Source: Ilex aquifolium (Eukaryota > Streptophyta > Magnoliopsida > Aquifoliales > Aquifoliaceae). From it: a DNA stretch of 64,000 bases. The stretch is taken from NCBI GenBank assembly GCA_951799425.1, contig OX637393.1, forward strand, positions 23,043,744 through 23,107,743. The letters are read 5' to 3'. Numbering within the stretch: position 1 is the stretch's first letter; each line of letters starts with the position of its first letter. Below, piece after piece: positions 10,912-22,895 of the stretch. The translations under genes and the position numbers were made by a program. Under the pieces are notes generated by a model. The model was not told the DNA's origin. It did no database searches and worked only from the letters and a program-made list of their open reading frames with translations.

Positions 10912-11981
10912 ACGCCCGGAGACAGAGAATTGAGGAGAAGGGCGTAACATGCGAGAGATTTGTTGACAAGGCTTTTCTTGGACCCACCAATGAGGTCGTG
11001 AGAATTATCGAAGCACGGGGTTTGAGATTGTGGTTTGAAGAGGTCAAGGGGTACAACTTGGGCATGTGTCGTGAGTTCTACCAGAAATTATCTGTTTTTG
11101 GTGACGATGGGAGTAAGTTGAGAACGAATGTAAGGGGTAAGACATTTGAGGTGACCCCCGCCACTATTGCTATAGTGATGTAATATGAGAGGCCTCCCCC
11201 AACTACCCCAGTTTACCCACACAACGTGGATGGGGGTAGGACTCTCGCAGACTACGTGGCTCTCACTTATGAGGACCCGACTACGTTAAGAGGAACGACG
11301 TTGTTCGGGGGCCTCAAGCATTCATACTGGGTAATGAATAAAGTCCTTCATTATAATTTGATGCCCCGGGGTTCGGAGAAGAACCCAAACATAGAGAAGT
11401 TGGCTTTACTACATGCCTTTATGGTAGGGGTAGCCATTGATGTGGCTTATTTGATTTGGATGGAAATGCGGGAGTTTGCCATGGCCGCAAAGCCGAAGGC
11501 AAACCTCCCCTTTGGTAGCCTTGTCACAAAGTTGTGCGACCATGCCAAAGTAAAGCATTACGCACATGATGCACTTCTCTCCCCAGAGACGGGAGCGATT
11601 GGGAAGTCCAGCAGCAGCAAAAGAGTTGCTAGGACTAGGGCTGAGGGACCTAGGGCTAGGGGGCCAGAGCCTTCAGCAGCCGGGCCATCTTCTGCAGCAC
11701 CTCCACCTCCTGCTCCCGCATCTGCTCCTGCCGGTACCATACCTCAGCGCTTGGATGCATTAGAGTCCACTATGCATGGCCTGTCGATCATGGTTACGAG
11801 GCTCTTCCAGCACACATTCCCGGGTGAGCTTATCCTCAGAGGACCACCACCACAGCCTGCTGGTCAATCTACTTCAGCCCCAGTGCCCTCCACAACTGTT
11901 GAGGTCCACGAGGAGGAGGAGGAGGAGGATGGGGAGTCGGAGACTGAGGAGGAGGATGCATTCGATGATGGGGAGGATTGA
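10912..11981 (+). pseudogene. A ORF3, main part
   Basis: Continues ORF3 after S1. Conserved motifs shared with D, B and F: VKGYNLGMCREFYQ, LRTNVRGKTFEVTP, KPKANLPFGSLVTKLC and ETGAIGKSS. One in-frame TAA lies at 11181-11183; coding similarity resumes at once (YERPP). The C-terminus is Ala/Pro-rich (11680-11740) and ends in a strongly acidic tail rich in Glu and Asp (11910-11980), as in D. A charged, disordered acidic tail suggests a nuclear or nucleic-acid-associated role rather than an envelope protein. This is inference. Confidence 0.7.
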
Positions 11982-12280
11982 GGATTTTTGGTTTTTGTTT
12001 TGATTTGTGGTTGTACATAGATAGGGTTTCTTGTGTCGGCCAGTAGAAGTATCTTTAGGTTTTGGCCATTTTGTTTTGAAACTTGAACCCTATGTAAAGA
12101 AATTTTTCTTGAAATGATCAATGAAATACTACAGTTGTTTTGTTTTATCATTGCCCAAAGTTATTTAGTTTAATTGCAATGTGATTTATGTTTTTTGAGT
12201 GTTTGAATGTTTGCTTGTATAAATGGATGTTTAATGTAGTTTATAGTCGTGGTTCAAAGTAATGTTTGCTAGGGACTAGC

Positions 12281-12301
12281 AAAACTCAAGTTGGGGGGGT
12301 G
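12281..12301 (+). other. Terminal polypurine tract of A
   Basis: AAAACTCAAGTTGGGGGGGTG directly before the 3' LTR. Matches the tracts of B, D and F in position and core AAGTTGGGG/GGTTGGGG. Confidence 0.85.
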
Positions 12302-13989
12302 TGATTAGCACAAAAAGATGACATATATTGTATGCTAATATGCCCTCTTATACTTGCTTTTGTCGTGAAATTGGGGAGAAAAATGTTTAATTGTCTCTTT
12401 GATGGAATTTTGTGTAAATGCAGGTAAAATGATGTAAATGGTTTGAGCTAAGCCCCTATTGAAGTGATTAAGGCCAATAAAGATGAAGGGGTAGCTTAAA
12501 GGAAGGTTTGGAGGGTGAAGAAACCAAGAAAAATGCAGTTTGGATGAAAACCTTCCAGAAGGTTTGGCCAAAAACCTTCCGGAAGGTTTTGCCTTGGACT
12601 GCCTTTTTCACTACCAAAACCTTCTGGAAGGTTTTGCCTACTGGTTTCCTCATTTAACTGTTCCTGCACAAACATTTCGGAAGGTTTTTGTCGACCTTCT
12701 GGAAGGTTTTGCCCAGATTTCCCTGACAGCCTGCAACTCAAGCTCTGCCATTTGGGGGTCCCACTTACACTTCTCCAATATGTCCCCTAAAATCCCTTAC
12801 ACATCTACAGGCCTCCCCTCACCTTGGCTTGGACTTGGAAGGCTTGAGCATTAATGAGGAGGAGAGAGAAGAGCAAGGCATGAGAGAGAAAGGCTATGCT
12901 TGTCATAGCCTGCAACATTCCATCCAATCAGCGCCTTTTTGGTGTAAGGCCTGCCACACACCCTTGAGAGCTCTCTATGGATGAAAATGCAGCATTGATG
13001 ATAGAGGCAGTTCATATTACATTGTAGAGAGAGAAGCTATGGGGGGAAGACATAGTTAGAGAGAGAAAGCTTAAATTTTTACATTTCTCCCATCCATTTC
13101 TCTTGTAAGACTCTTGTAAGCTTACTTTATTGTCTTTAATGTCATTTATTTCCAGTGCATTTCAAGTTTAGTATAGTATCTTAACTTCTATCATTAATGT
13201 ATTTGAGTTTTCTACATTTCAAACTTTAAATGGGTATTAAATGCATTATGCTATAGTTTTGTGTTCTCTTGTATTAGTTTAAGTTCCAAGCTTCATTTCC
13301 ATTCAATCTCTCTTCATCTCATTTATGTCATTGCTTTAAACATGAGTAGCTAAGCTTATAGTTGGCTAATCCAAGGAAGAACTCCTCTTAGGTATGCCAA
13401 ATCAACTCATTTTCTTTCCTCCTCGTAGTGTACGTTGGTTCGGTTTGACTGGGTTGAGTGTGGACGTGGTTGTGAGTCTTTGATATCCCATATACTTGTC
13501 ACGGGGTATGCTTGGATCCTAACCTCCATCCTAGTCCCTCGCTTCTCACGAATCAATCGAACATCTAGACACCATTGGGGGAAGGTCATGAGTTGAGTTG
13601 GCATTCCCATTGGAATCAACCCTTCAGATTACCCAACACTTTGTCCATTTCCTTTTTTACTAAAAACACAATCACAAACCAACTCCAAACATCAAAAGAT
13701 TTTTACATTTTACCCTTTTTCACCAAAATCAACTTCAACACAATTCACCTCCTTCCCTGAGGAGACAACCTTGAAATACTTTTCCAAGTAAAACACGACC
13801 CTCGAAAGTCTCCCTACGCTTGGGGAGCACTTTTGTTCACACACACACACACATTTCATTACCCACCATTATTCTATTTCCCTATTTCTCACATCATTCC
13901 GAGGGAGAGTGACACTCCCCCATCCCTATAAGCCACATACATATTGAGGGATGATGTGGGGAGATTAGGTTCAACGGATACATCAAGCA
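12302..13989 (+). repeat. A 3' LTR
   Basis: Starts TGATTAGCAC, ends CAAGCA before TTAAT; about 1.69 kb. Its first 260 bp match the 5' LTR remnant. Homologous to C 5' LTR (32104-33693), S2 and D 3' LTR, including the 'acgcttggggagcac' tract and a (CA)n run near 13840. Carries the TTCCGGAA palindromes. The open frames in it are not supported as genes. Confidence 0.88.
12549..12710. repeat. Palindrome array, TTCCGGAA type, in A 3' LTR
   Basis: Five CCTTCCGGAAGG-like palindromes (centres near 12556, 12580, 12623, 12680 and 12702), some with one substitution. The linker TTTTGCCTACTGG is the reverse complement of the CCAGTAGGCAAAA linker used in S3. Confidence 0.85.
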
Positions 13990-15743
13990 TTAATCCCCAA
14001 TCTAGATGCATATGAACTGTTCACATGTAACATTCAAACAAGCAACAACCATTCCAATCAAGAATATGCAATTCAATGTTGGAAATCACCATGCTATGCC
14101 ATGAAATGAGATAAGACTCACTCATGCACTTCAACTCGAGCCTTCGCCGGCTCTCTCAACACATGCAAATGCCATGCGTATGATCTCCGGCCATTCCAAG
14201 CTCCCGCCATTGATGTTACACATCTAATGACTATTTAAAATCTCCGGGTCTTTCTTGGGGTGGGAATTTATGGATTTACACCAACGGGCACCCAACTGAC
14301 ATGGAATTCATGGACTTTCACCAACGGTTTCGCGTACACCGACACACTTTATGGACCAAACCAAGGGAGTGCGTATCCTAATCACCGGGTCTCTCACCTG
14401 AGGGATAGTCTAGCCCTTCTTGCTAATCCCGACCCAATTTTCAATACAAATAGTGCAACTCAGCCGGATCTTCGATCCAACCTTTTTGAGCCCACCCATC
14501 ATCCACCAAGTGTGGTGTTTGATGACAACCATGCACACACACCCACACTCATGCCTAATGCCCATGAATGCGATGACACCGTGAAACTGCAATGTAATGT
14601 ATAATTGCAATATCAATCTCATGTCCAATATGTATGAGTGTCATATGAACAATCTCAACCACATTTCAACATATACCATGATTAATTACATCATAAGCAT
14701 ATAATTTTCAGAAATCCTCATAATGTCAATATATCATCTAGCATATATCAACATCTATATTCAACAACAATTTCCCAAGCATTTTATACATAATCTATGC
14801 AAAAACACACTTAATTTCATATAGGCATTAAATCAGACACCTTCAAGGCACCAAATCATGTAATCACATAAAATGCCCAAATTCATCACATAACTCAAGA
14901 TATTACATTAAGTAATTTCTACATACCCAATTCAAGATAGAATTTATTCTACCCATTTCATCAATTTACAACAATAGGCAAGTGCTAAATACATCTAACA
15001 ACCTACCCATTTCATATAATCACCCTAAGTTGGAAATAAACCTAGTTAGGATGAAAACCCTACCTCTTGAAGCGTAAAACCACTTGGTAGAAGCCTTCAA
15101 GAATCCCAATCAAGCCCAAAACCCTTGATTTCTCCAAGCCCATTTTTGGAACTTCGGTGACACCCATCCTTTTTGGTATGGTTTTGTAGCTCTCGACGAG
15201 TAGAACAACTTTGATTCATGGTTCGTGTTGATTCAAGCAACGTGGAGGCGTAGATCGCAGAGAGAGGTAGAGCTTCCCTCTCTTCTTTTCTCTATTTCTC
15301 TATCAGGAAGCACAATAGAGTTTTGGGGAAGAAAATCAGATTTTCTTCCCCTTTTTATACTCTCTAAAAGCTTGGTCCTCGTTGCGCCACACGTTTACCA
15401 TTCCCGGGTCCGATTTTGTCCCGAAACGATTAAATTTCGCTCTGATTCAAGTTTAAAATATTTTTGTATGAACTTTCTTTAAATTATTTTCTAACTTTCA
15501 AAATTTAATTCTATATCTCGTTTTTAGGTCACACGAGACCTGATCGCCTCGTAAAACGCAAAAAATATGACTTAGAATTTGACGAAATTTGCTTGGGTAG
15601 CTAGATTTTGCGAGACGAATCCAACGGTGAGGTCCGTTTCGTCATTCAAGCTCTAGAAAAATTTGGGTTTTCAACCCGTACCATAATAACAAATTACCGT
15701 TTTGCCATTTTTCATAAAAATTCAAATTTACCCGAGTTTTTCA
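13990..15743 (-). repeat. E 3' LTR, 5' (U3-side) part
   Basis: Resumes after the TTAAT duplication of A (13990-13994) and ends at the LTR start (minus TGAAAAACTCGGG). Homologous to S3 on both sides of H, including 'cctacctcttgaagcgt' (15060) and 'gacgaatccaacggtgaggt' (15613). No gene is supported in these 1.75 kb. Confidence 0.85.
15351..15359 (-). promoter_or_regulatory. Probable TATA box of E LTR
   Basis: Minus-strand TATAAAAAG, about 384 bp from the LTR start. S3 has TATAAATAG at 46732-46740, about 379 bp from its start; the shared spacing supports the call. Confidence 0.6.
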
Positions 15744-15762
15744 TTCTTCCCCCCTTAAAAGA
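15744..15762 (-). other. Polypurine tract of E
   Basis: Minus strand TCTTTTAAGGGGGGAAGAA immediately before TGAAAAACTC, the LTR start. Confidence 0.8.
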
Positions 15763-15837
15763 ATTTCGTCCCCGAAATTCACACACTCATGCACACTTAA
15801 CTGCATGCATATGCAACAACTAATGCAATACTTATGA

Positions 15838-17016
15838 TTACAAAAATATACCTCTATCCTCGAACCAGAACGAATAACTGGTACGTATAGTGTCCTCACG
15901 CTCCCATGTCGCCTCCTCCACACCTCGGTGCTGCCACAATACCTTCACCAACCTCACAGTCTTGCCTCGTAAAACCTGTTCTCGGCTATCCATGATACGC
16001 ACCGGTCCCTCCTCGAAGGTCCCACCCGTATCAACAATATGTTCACCCCAATCCACCACGTGTCGGATCTGGGGTGTACTTCTGTAATATGGAGGCATGG
16101 AATACCGCGTGAACACCTAATAAATTTGGTGGTAACGCCAACCGGTAAGCAACTGTACTAACCCTCTTGAGTACTTCGAAGGGCCTAATATACCTCAGCG
16201 ACAACTTTCCATGCTTTCGAAACCTGACCACTCCCCTCTTAGGCATCACCTTTAAGAAGATGTAATCTCCCACCTCAAACTTTAGAGGTCGTCGCCGTTT
16301 GTCAGTGTAGCTCTGACTCATGAGAAGACGCTTCCGTATCAAGTCCACCTTCTCTGAGGTGTCTCTAACCAAATTCGGACCCGTAGAGGGTCTCTCTCCA
16401 ACCTCCGTCCAACAAATCGGAGAACGGCAAGGCCTCCTATAAAGTGTCTCATAGGGTGCCATTTGTATACTCGCCTGATAACTATTATTGTAAGCGAACT
16501 CCACTAAGGGCAAATACTCTTCCTAGCCACCCTTGAGATTTAGGACACATGCCCGTAGCATGTCCTCTAAATTCTGGATGGTCTTCTCTAACTGACCGTC
16601 CGTCTGGGGATGAAAAGTTGTGCTTATCATCAGCTGTGTCCCCATGGTTCGCTGAAAACTCTCCCAAAAATGAGCCGTGAACCTAGGATCCTGATCTGAT
16701 ACTATAGATACGGGCACCCCATGCAATCTGACTATCTCCCATATGTACAGCCTGCAGAATTCCTCCAGTGTGAAGGTCATCCGCACTGCCAAAAAGTGTG
16801 CCAATTTCGTAAGCAAGTCCACTATCACCCACACCGCATCATGTCCCCGCAATGTCCATGGCAAGTGGGTCACAAAATCCATCATGAGGTGCTCCCACTT
16901 CCACTCAACCACCTCCAAAGGCTGGAGCAACCCTGCTGGTCTCTGGTGCTCAGCCTTGACCTACTGATACGTGAGACATCGACTAATGAAATCTCCAACA
17001 TATCTCTTCATCCCAC
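15838..17016 (-). pseudogene. pol: E integrase core, C-terminal domain and chromodomain tail
   Basis: Integrase of a Tekay/Del chromovirus. From the F junction: zinc-finger end (SGMKRYVGDFISRCLTYQ), then the DDE core at 16930-16523 with VIVDLLTK, VSDQDPRF and TDGQLEKTIQ carrying the three acidic residues. A frameshift near 16520 leads to EFAYNNSYQASIQMAPYE and the GPY/F-type domain (KFEVGDYIFLKV, RYIRPFEVLKRV). Another frameshift near 16100 leads to the tail with RIMDSREQVLRGKTV, LVKVLWQH and EATWERED. That tail is the chromodomain of the Tekay clade, thought to steer integration to heterochromatin. It is split from its N-terminal zinc finger by F. Confidence 0.9.
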
Positions 17017-17573
17017 TGATTAGCACTTAAAATTAGCATATTACTATGCCGTTTTAAGACTAATTGTACTTTGATGGAGTTTAAGTGATGTCATTTCAGG
17101 CCCTAAACTGAACATTGACCCAAGAACAACAAGTACCACACTTGGATGTAACACCAGCACATTAGAGCCCAAAATTGGAGAAGCTTGGAGCACAGCCAGA
17201 ATGTTCGAACGCCAACTCACGTTCGAACGTCCACATTACACTGTAGCAGACTCAACTGCTAAGAGAAGGCGTGTTGTAGTTAGGAAAGAAGACTGAAGCT
17301 CTGAAGCACTTGAGTGTCACGTTCGAACGCCAACTCACGTTCGAACGTGCACTTGAGTTGATTGAAGACCAGACTACTGCATAGAGTTGGAACTGAACTT
17401 CACAGAAGACCAACATACCACTCGAGTGAAAGGGTCAGAACACATCTGGCGTTCGAACGCCCTTAGTGCAAAAATAGAAGAAACGTTCGAACGACAGTCA
17501 ACGTTCGAACGCCCTTAGTACAAAAACAGAAACAACGTTCGAACGCCAACTCACGTTCGAACGTTCTCCACAG
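17017..17573 (+). repeat. Inverted U3 arm at the left end of F
   Basis: 557 bp that is the reverse complement of 18877-19433 (and of 27340-27896). It joins the body of the 3' LTR at the shared 7-mer TCCACAG (17567-17573). It replaces the last ~90 bp of the LTR. It carries the same TTCGAA palindromes (17201-17564). Confidence 0.9.
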
Positions 17574-18783
17574 GGAACTTTTGTTGATATTTCTGAGGTA
17601 AGCAGTGGTAGAGACCTATTGATTGTAACCCTTGAGATTTGTTGTGAGATATGAGTTTTCCTGGACAGAATATAAGATTCTTTCCAAGAGGATTTTCTTA
17701 ACAAAACAGGAGATAAGTGCTAATTAAAAAGAGTCACTCTTTAGTGCAAGGATCTGGACATGTAGTTAGTTATCCGGTTTGTCATAATTGTGCTTGATAA
17801 CTCATTTAACTCCCGTGTCAACAGCAAGTTAATCGGAAGATAAAGATGGATTGTGAGAATTAAGAACATGATTCCGATGTCTTTCTAGAAGTTTACAAGA
17901 ATTGCCTGTGCCGAGATTTAACCCGCCTACAAACAAGCAAGTGTTTCTACAAGACATCCAATCATGATATTAATATTCCATTCTTTAAATGAAGTACAAT
18001 AAGGGGGAGGATTGAAGGGTAGTCATGAGGATCTAGCCGGGGTACTTGCCTTGAACTGATGAGTCTTTCTATGCAAGAGTCATCCGTGTCATAGAAAGAG
18101 CCCACAGTTATACAAAGTACCTTAGCTTTGCTAGATGCAATCAATCATCCAATAACAAGAAGAAATAAACGTTAAGCATAAAAACAATGCACAAATATGA
18201 TTCCCGGATAACTTATACATGCCCTTCTCCTCTTACTAAAGAGTGAATGAGAAACTACTCACTCTTCATGGCTTGGGTAAAGCTAGAAAAGTGAGTGATG
18301 CTCATCCCTCCAAGTAGAGAACTTAAAAGATAAAGTAACAACAAACATGGAGCCAATCTTTAACAAAGAATGGGTGAATCACGTTCCACCCTTCACGGCT
18401 TTGGTAAAGCTCTAGAAAAGTGGAAGAGTTTCACTCTTCTAAGAAAGAAAGAAGCTCAAGCAATGGAAGTGAAATGCATGAACAATAAAAGTAGAAGAAA
18501 GCTAGTCACATTTGGAGGGTGGCTTCCTCAACCAAGAATTGGAGGGTTGCTTCATCAACCAAAAGATGAACTATCTCTCTTTTATGCATGTAAAATGAAA
18601 GCATAAGCATTAGCATAAGCATAAAACTACTTTTATAACAAGCAAGAGATGTTGTACTAAAGCCAAACTAATCTCTAAGATAAAGACTTCATACAAGGAA
18701 AATAAGCTAAATCTACAATGTGAGTGGGAGTCTAAGCCTCCATCAACTTTCCTACTTGCTCTCTTAGCTCTCCAACAAGGGGA

Positions 18784-18793
18784 GTATTTATAG
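18784..18793 (-). promoter_or_regulatory. TATA box of F LTR
   Basis: Minus strand CTATAAATAC, 640 bp from the LTR start; the 5' LTR has it at 27248-27257, 639 bp from its start. The TTCGAA palindromes lie about 95-460 bp upstream of it, i.e. in promoter position. Confidence 0.7.
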
Positions 18794-18885
18794 GCAAGAG
18801 GAGGAGACAAGAGGAGGTGAAGGAATAGTGTTTGCCGCCCAAGTCCAAGTGAAAAGCCAACCACTCTGCTGCCAGTCTGTGGAGA

Positions 18886-19250
18886 ACGTTCGAACGTGAG
18901 TTGGCGTTCGAACGTTGTTTCTGTTTTTGCACTAAGGGCGTTCGAACGTTGACTGCCGTTCGAACGTTTCTTCTGTTTTTGCACTAAGGGCGTTCGAACG
19001 CCAGATGTGTTCTGACCCTTTCACTCGAGTGGTATGTTGGTCTTCTGTGAAGTTCAGTTCCAACTCTATGCAGTAGTTTGGTCTTCAATCAACTCAAGTG
19101 CACGTTCGAACGTGAGTTAGCGTTCGAACGTGACACTCAAGTGCTTCAGAGCTTCAGTCTTCTTTCCTAACTGCAACACGCCTTCTCTTAGCAGTTGAGT
19201 CTGCTACAGTGTAATGTGGACGTTCGAACGTGAGTTGGCGTTCGAACGTT
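18886..19250. repeat. Palindrome array, TTCGAA type, in F LTR
   Basis: Nine CGTTCGAACG palindromes: four pairs (18886-18915, about 18939-18966, 19103-19130 and 19221-19249) plus a single copy near 18991. In the pairs the spacing is 18 bp start to start, with 8-bp spacers such as TGAGTTGG and TTGACTGC. The copies recur at 17201-17564 and 27349-27710. Confidence 0.92.
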
Positions 19251-19433
19251 CTGGCTGTGCTCCGAGCTTCTCCAATTTTGGGCTCTAATGTGCTGGTGTT
19301 GCATCCAAGTGTGGTACTTATTGTTCTTGGGTCCTTGTTCAGTTTAGGGCCTGAAATGACATCACTTAAACTCCATCAAAGTACAATTAGTCTTAAAACG
19401 GCATAGTAATATGCTAATTTTAAGTGCTAATCA

Positions 19434-19452
19434 CACTCCCCAACCTAAATAT
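19434..19452 (-). other. Terminal polypurine tract of F
   Basis: Minus strand ATTTAGGTTGGGGAGTG directly before TGATTAGCAC. Confidence 0.8.
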
Positions 19453-21410
19453 TGCTAGTCTCTAGTAATATAAAAAAAGAGAAAAATCTACTCCTAATGC
19501 TATTTTCGTAGGTCATCCGGTTGCATTTAGCTTATGCAACAAGCCGTTGAACCACTAGGTTTACCCTAGCGGACGAGTGTTGTTTCGTGAGGGTTTCCAG
19601 GGAAGCTACCCACAAACTTCAGTCGAACAGATGTGCATAGGAGAGTGCTGATTAAAGTAAATTAGCATCATGGTCGTTGGGACACCAGATTCTCAATTTT
19701 GACTTATATCTCACACGTCCTTATTTCACAGGTATTCATTCTATGCAAAAATTATCATTTGTTACATTGGTATTTGAAATTCTCAATGCAGTAGGAATGA
19801 TCATTCAAGCAACAGGAATTGTTATATAACAAATACTCCCTTTTACCACCTTCCATGGATAGTTTCGATTTCACAAACCTCACGTAGTATACCCTCAGCA
19901 AAAGTTCACTCTGATTATAGTGACTTGTTTCTCACAGATCATGTGATCAGAAGATGGCCAATCGAAAGATCACATGTACAATTAGAAAGGGAGCGCTAGT
20001 TTAAGGAAGCAATAAATCATGTTTGGCATAATCTCATGAAAGGATATTGACGCAATAGACAGTAATACCATTTACCATACCCAGTTTTGATTGACGACAT
20101 ATGCATGCAACAGACTTGAGATCAATTAGGGCTTTTCATAGGTTATAATGAGGCCAGAGGTCAGTGGTTAACGAAATGACGTCAAAAGTGTTCAAGAGCT
20201 ATCCTCTATTTATGTAGTGTAGCACACCTCTTTCTAGCTTTTTAATATTTTTTCCCCGAGATTATGTCTTTCTTTCATTTTTTTTTCTCATTTTTCTTCT
20301 TTCTTGGCATTGTCTTGCCTTTCTGCCTCTGTTTTGTTTCAATTGTTCTAATCAACTCTTCTTGGATGATAATCTCGAATGCTTCTTTTTCTTTTCCTTT
20401 TTCTGTATCATATTTTACAAAGAGGATGTAAGAAAATTAGATAACCAAGGTATGTCAAGTATGTTTTCCTGTGGATTGGTAATCATATAGGTTTATCAAA
20501 GAAAAATTCATACATTGATGGCTCAAACATGGCTAACAAGGGATAATTTTTTTCAAAGAAAGGTCTAAGGCCCAATATTATATCAAAGATGGCCTAAGAT
20601 CATTTCTCAAGCATGTGCACATGTATGTGTCGTATGCGATGGTTCCTTGTGGGATATGTCAATAGATCACTTTTAAGTGCGTCAATCAAAGCAAGGTTAA
20701 TGTGATCATTCAAAAATTGAGAGTGAAAAGAATTTACTTGAGTAAACATCGATTGTCTCTCGAAAGCATCGTTAGGTTCGAAACTCACCCTGGTGTTCTT
20801 TGTTATCTCCACTGTGTATGTCGGGTTTGCCAGGGGGTATTGGTTATATACCAATTCCATTTTCGAGTCAGATCTTCCTGTACCTTTAAAATAAAAAATA
20901 TTGATGCACATATGACAATTTAAGTATAGAGAGAATACCAATTTTTTCAAGAAATGTGGTTTTAAGTCTCGGTTGATAAATTGAGGTGTCAAACCGATCA
21001 TGTGCATATTTACTCTAGCATGCATTCTTAACATCCACATTTGTTCCATCACATTTTAATTTTATGCTAAATCTACAAATGCATTTAAAACAAATAAAAG
21101 TGAGGAGTTGAACCATTCATATCTCAAGATATCATTGCTTAGCATCAACCTTAATGATTCAATTCATCCACAATCACAATCACAAAAACTTACAATATCT
21201 TTAACAACTACCAAAGAAGAAACTTATAAAAAGACGCAATAAACACACAAAAACTATCACTAAGAACAGAAATCCCTCTCTTTCTCACTCTTCTGCATGT
21301 CCACCCTGTCCACCATGTCCACCCCTCATAAGCCTAAGGATCTCATCCTGCTTAGCTTAAATGCTAAGCATGATGTCCCGTAAGGAGCGTCGGGTGCTGG
21401 TGCTAGGGCC
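19453..21410. other. Conserved noncoding block of F, between ORF3 and the 3' LTR
   Basis: Shares tracts with the B block and with the A/D blocks: 'tttggcataatctcatga' (20034), GGTTATAATGAGGCC (20141), 'cacctctttctagctttt' (20226), and 'tctccactgtgtatgtcggg' (20806; D 63304). One 150-codon frame on the minus strand (20600-21052) covers part of it, but I see no counterpart of that frame in B, so I do not call a gene. Confidence 0.55.
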
Positions 21411-21415
21411 TGCCT

Positions 21416-22363
21416 TTAGTGGCTGATCTCTCTCTCCTCCTCTGCATCAAGTTCCTCTTGTACCTCGTCTACTCCCTGGGTGGGTGGCATCTCCTGTCTG
21501 ACTGCCGGGCCGCCACTATGACTTTGGCTCCTCCGAAAGGAAGCCTTGTTCAGTGGCCCCATCGGCTTTTGAATTTCCATTTCTGGCTTCACCCTCACCC
21601 CATGGTCTTTGCACAGTTCTGTCACTAGGGTGCCGAAGGGAAGCGAATTCCACTTCACATCACACCCCTTTTTCATTTCTGTCAAAATTAGGGAGGGGAG
21701 ATCAATGCTTTGCCCTTTTCCAATCGCATACAACAACCGGGCCATGTCAGGTAAAACTTCATTTTTTCTTCCTATTGGAGCAAAATTTGACACTGCAATC
21801 AAGTTTAACATTTTGTATTTGTCACTTAGCTCCCCTTGTCTAAAAAATTTCTTCCCAGTCCACGAAAAATTGAGTACTCCAGTCAGTTCCTTCCCCACTT
21901 CATTCATCGCCACATTCTTCCTTGGGGGATAAGCGGGATTTGGAACCCGAGGCACTTCTTGCCTAATCTCCCTTATGTAATCCTCATCCACCTCGATGTG
22001 GATCCCCCTCACATAACTTCTCAATGCTCCATTGATTAATTCGGCGTTGGAGTAAAACTCCCTCACCAAATCAATCACAGCTTCTCCGTCGTTTCTCAAA
22101 AATAAAACCCAACCCCTCCTTTCCATCTCCGCCATTATCCCCAATTCAACAAAGTCAGTCAACACCACATCCCTTTCACATACCACAGCCTGTTTTTGGA
22201 AAAAGTTTTCGTACCTGTCAGCTTTCAGAGCTGTGGGGAATCGATTCTTGTCGTATCTCCTTGTGAGTGGTGGCATTCCTTCTCTCACCTCCACCAATTC
22301 TTCGAAAAAATTAGGCTCTTGGGTGTTTGGGTTCCTCCTGGCAGGAAGCTTGACTCTTGGCAT
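21416..22363 (-). CDS. F ORF3, 315 codons, uninterrupted
   Basis: The best-preserved ORF3 in the window: no stop from Met 22363 to 21416. N-terminal basic stretch (MPRVKLPARRNPN), then ERRGWVLFLRN, LVREFYSNAELINGALRSYVRG, VGKELTGVLNFSW, YKMLNLIAVSNFAPI, LLYAIGKGQSIDLPSLI, LPFGTLVTELCKDHGV and GPLNKASFRRSQ, and an acidic end. B shows nearly the same motif order. No signal peptide or membrane helix is visible, unlike A and D. It resembles the 'putative plant transposon protein' family (recalled, not searched). Its role is unknown. Five TTCGAA palindrome pairs lie directly upstream (22592-22895). Confidence 0.75.
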   Translation of the reverse strand: MPRVKLPARRNPNTQEPNFFEELVEVREGMPPLTRRYDKNRFPTALKADRYENFFQKQAVVCERDVVLTDFVELGIMAEMERRGWVLFLRNDGEAVIDLVREFYSNAELINGALRSYVRGIHIEVDEDYIREIRQEVPRVPNPAYPPRKNVAMNEVGKELTGVLNFSWTGKKFFRQGELSDKYKMLNLIAVSNFAPIGRKNEVLPDMARLLYAIGKGQSIDLPSLILTEMKKGCDVKWNSLPFGTLVTELCKDHGVRVKPEMEIQKPMGPLNKASFRRSQSHSGGPAVRQEMPPTQGVDEVQEELDAEEEREISH

Positions 22364-22591
22364 TTTTCGGTTTTTGAGTTGGAGGTTTTTGAAATCTTTG
22401 GTTTCTTTGTGAAAATGGATCTTCTTGAAGTGGCAAATGTCTTGGGAGGGTTGATTTTTGGTGAAAATGGAGAATGGATGGGGTTTTGGGGTCTGGGTAG
22501 TGAAGAGTCTCCAAGGGTTTTTCGGGTTTTCAGAGGTTTTGGAGGGTTTTGAAATGAAGAAGACGAACCAGGATTTTATAGCCTAAGTCGT

Positions 22592-22895
22592 AACGTTCGA
22601 ACGTTGGTAACGTTCGAACGTGTCTAGAAGGATTTAAACAAATCATTCGAACATGATTTGGCGTTCGAACGTGGTGAGCTCTCAGTACTTTTGAGTTTCT
22701 GTCAGAGGCCAAAGTACTGTAAGCATCTAACGTTCGAACGTTCTATTGGCGTTCGAACGTTAATCTCGTTTGAACGGTCTATTGGCGTTCGAACGGATAG
22801 AGATCCCAGTACTTTTACGTTTCATCAGAAGCTTCATCAGAGGCTGAGTACTGTAAGCAGCTGACGTTCGAACATAAAAAGGCGTTCGAACGTTG
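22592..22895. repeat. Palindrome array upstream of F ORF3, TTCGAA type
   Basis: Five pairs of CGTTCGAACG or one-base variants at about 22592-22620, 22647-22674, 22730-22758, 22769-22796 and 22864-22891, with 17-19 bp start-to-start spacing. Between them stand AGTACTTTTGAGTTTC and CAAAGTACTGTAAGC tracts, which also occur in the Tekay LTR of E (1830-1995). Confidence 0.9.

Larger units (their letters stand above)
2365..13989 (+). mobile_element. Element A: Athila-type Ty3/gypsy retrotransposon, internally deleted
   Basis: Flanked by TTAAT at 2360-2364 and 13990-13994. It starts TGATTAGCAC and ends CAAGCA. Order: truncated 5' LTR, gag C-terminus and protease, RT, RNase H, integrase remnant, internal polypurine tract, conserved noncoding block, palindromes, ORF3 (split by S1), polypurine tract, 3' LTR. 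The primer site, most of gag and the integrase core are deleted, so it cannot move on its own. Confidence 0.9.
17567..19433 (-). repeat. F 3' LTR, lacking its 3' terminus
   Basis: Minus-strand LTR starting TGATTAGCAC at 19433 and running to the inversion junction. It is longer than the 5' LTR because that copy lost about 0.7 kb between two ACAAGCAAG repeats (here 17932-17941 and 18638-18646). No gene is supported. Confidence 0.88.

Noticed and set aside
12540-12854. Open frame with repeated LPEGF-like peptides in A LTR, with similar ones in S3 and S1
   Set aside because: The peptide repeats are just translations of the noncoding palindromes; frames differ between homologous LTRs and have stops.
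14260-14604. 114-codon plus frame in E LTR
   Set aside because: The homologous part of S3 (43274-43577) is not open in the same frame; LTR noncoding sequence.
20600-21052. 150-codon minus-strand frame in F
   Set aside because: Lies in the conserved noncoding block; the homologous stretch in B has no matching frame.
22196-22552. 118-codon plus-strand frame
   Set aside because: Antisense shadow of F ORF3 and the region before it; no similar frame opposite ORF3 in B, A or D.
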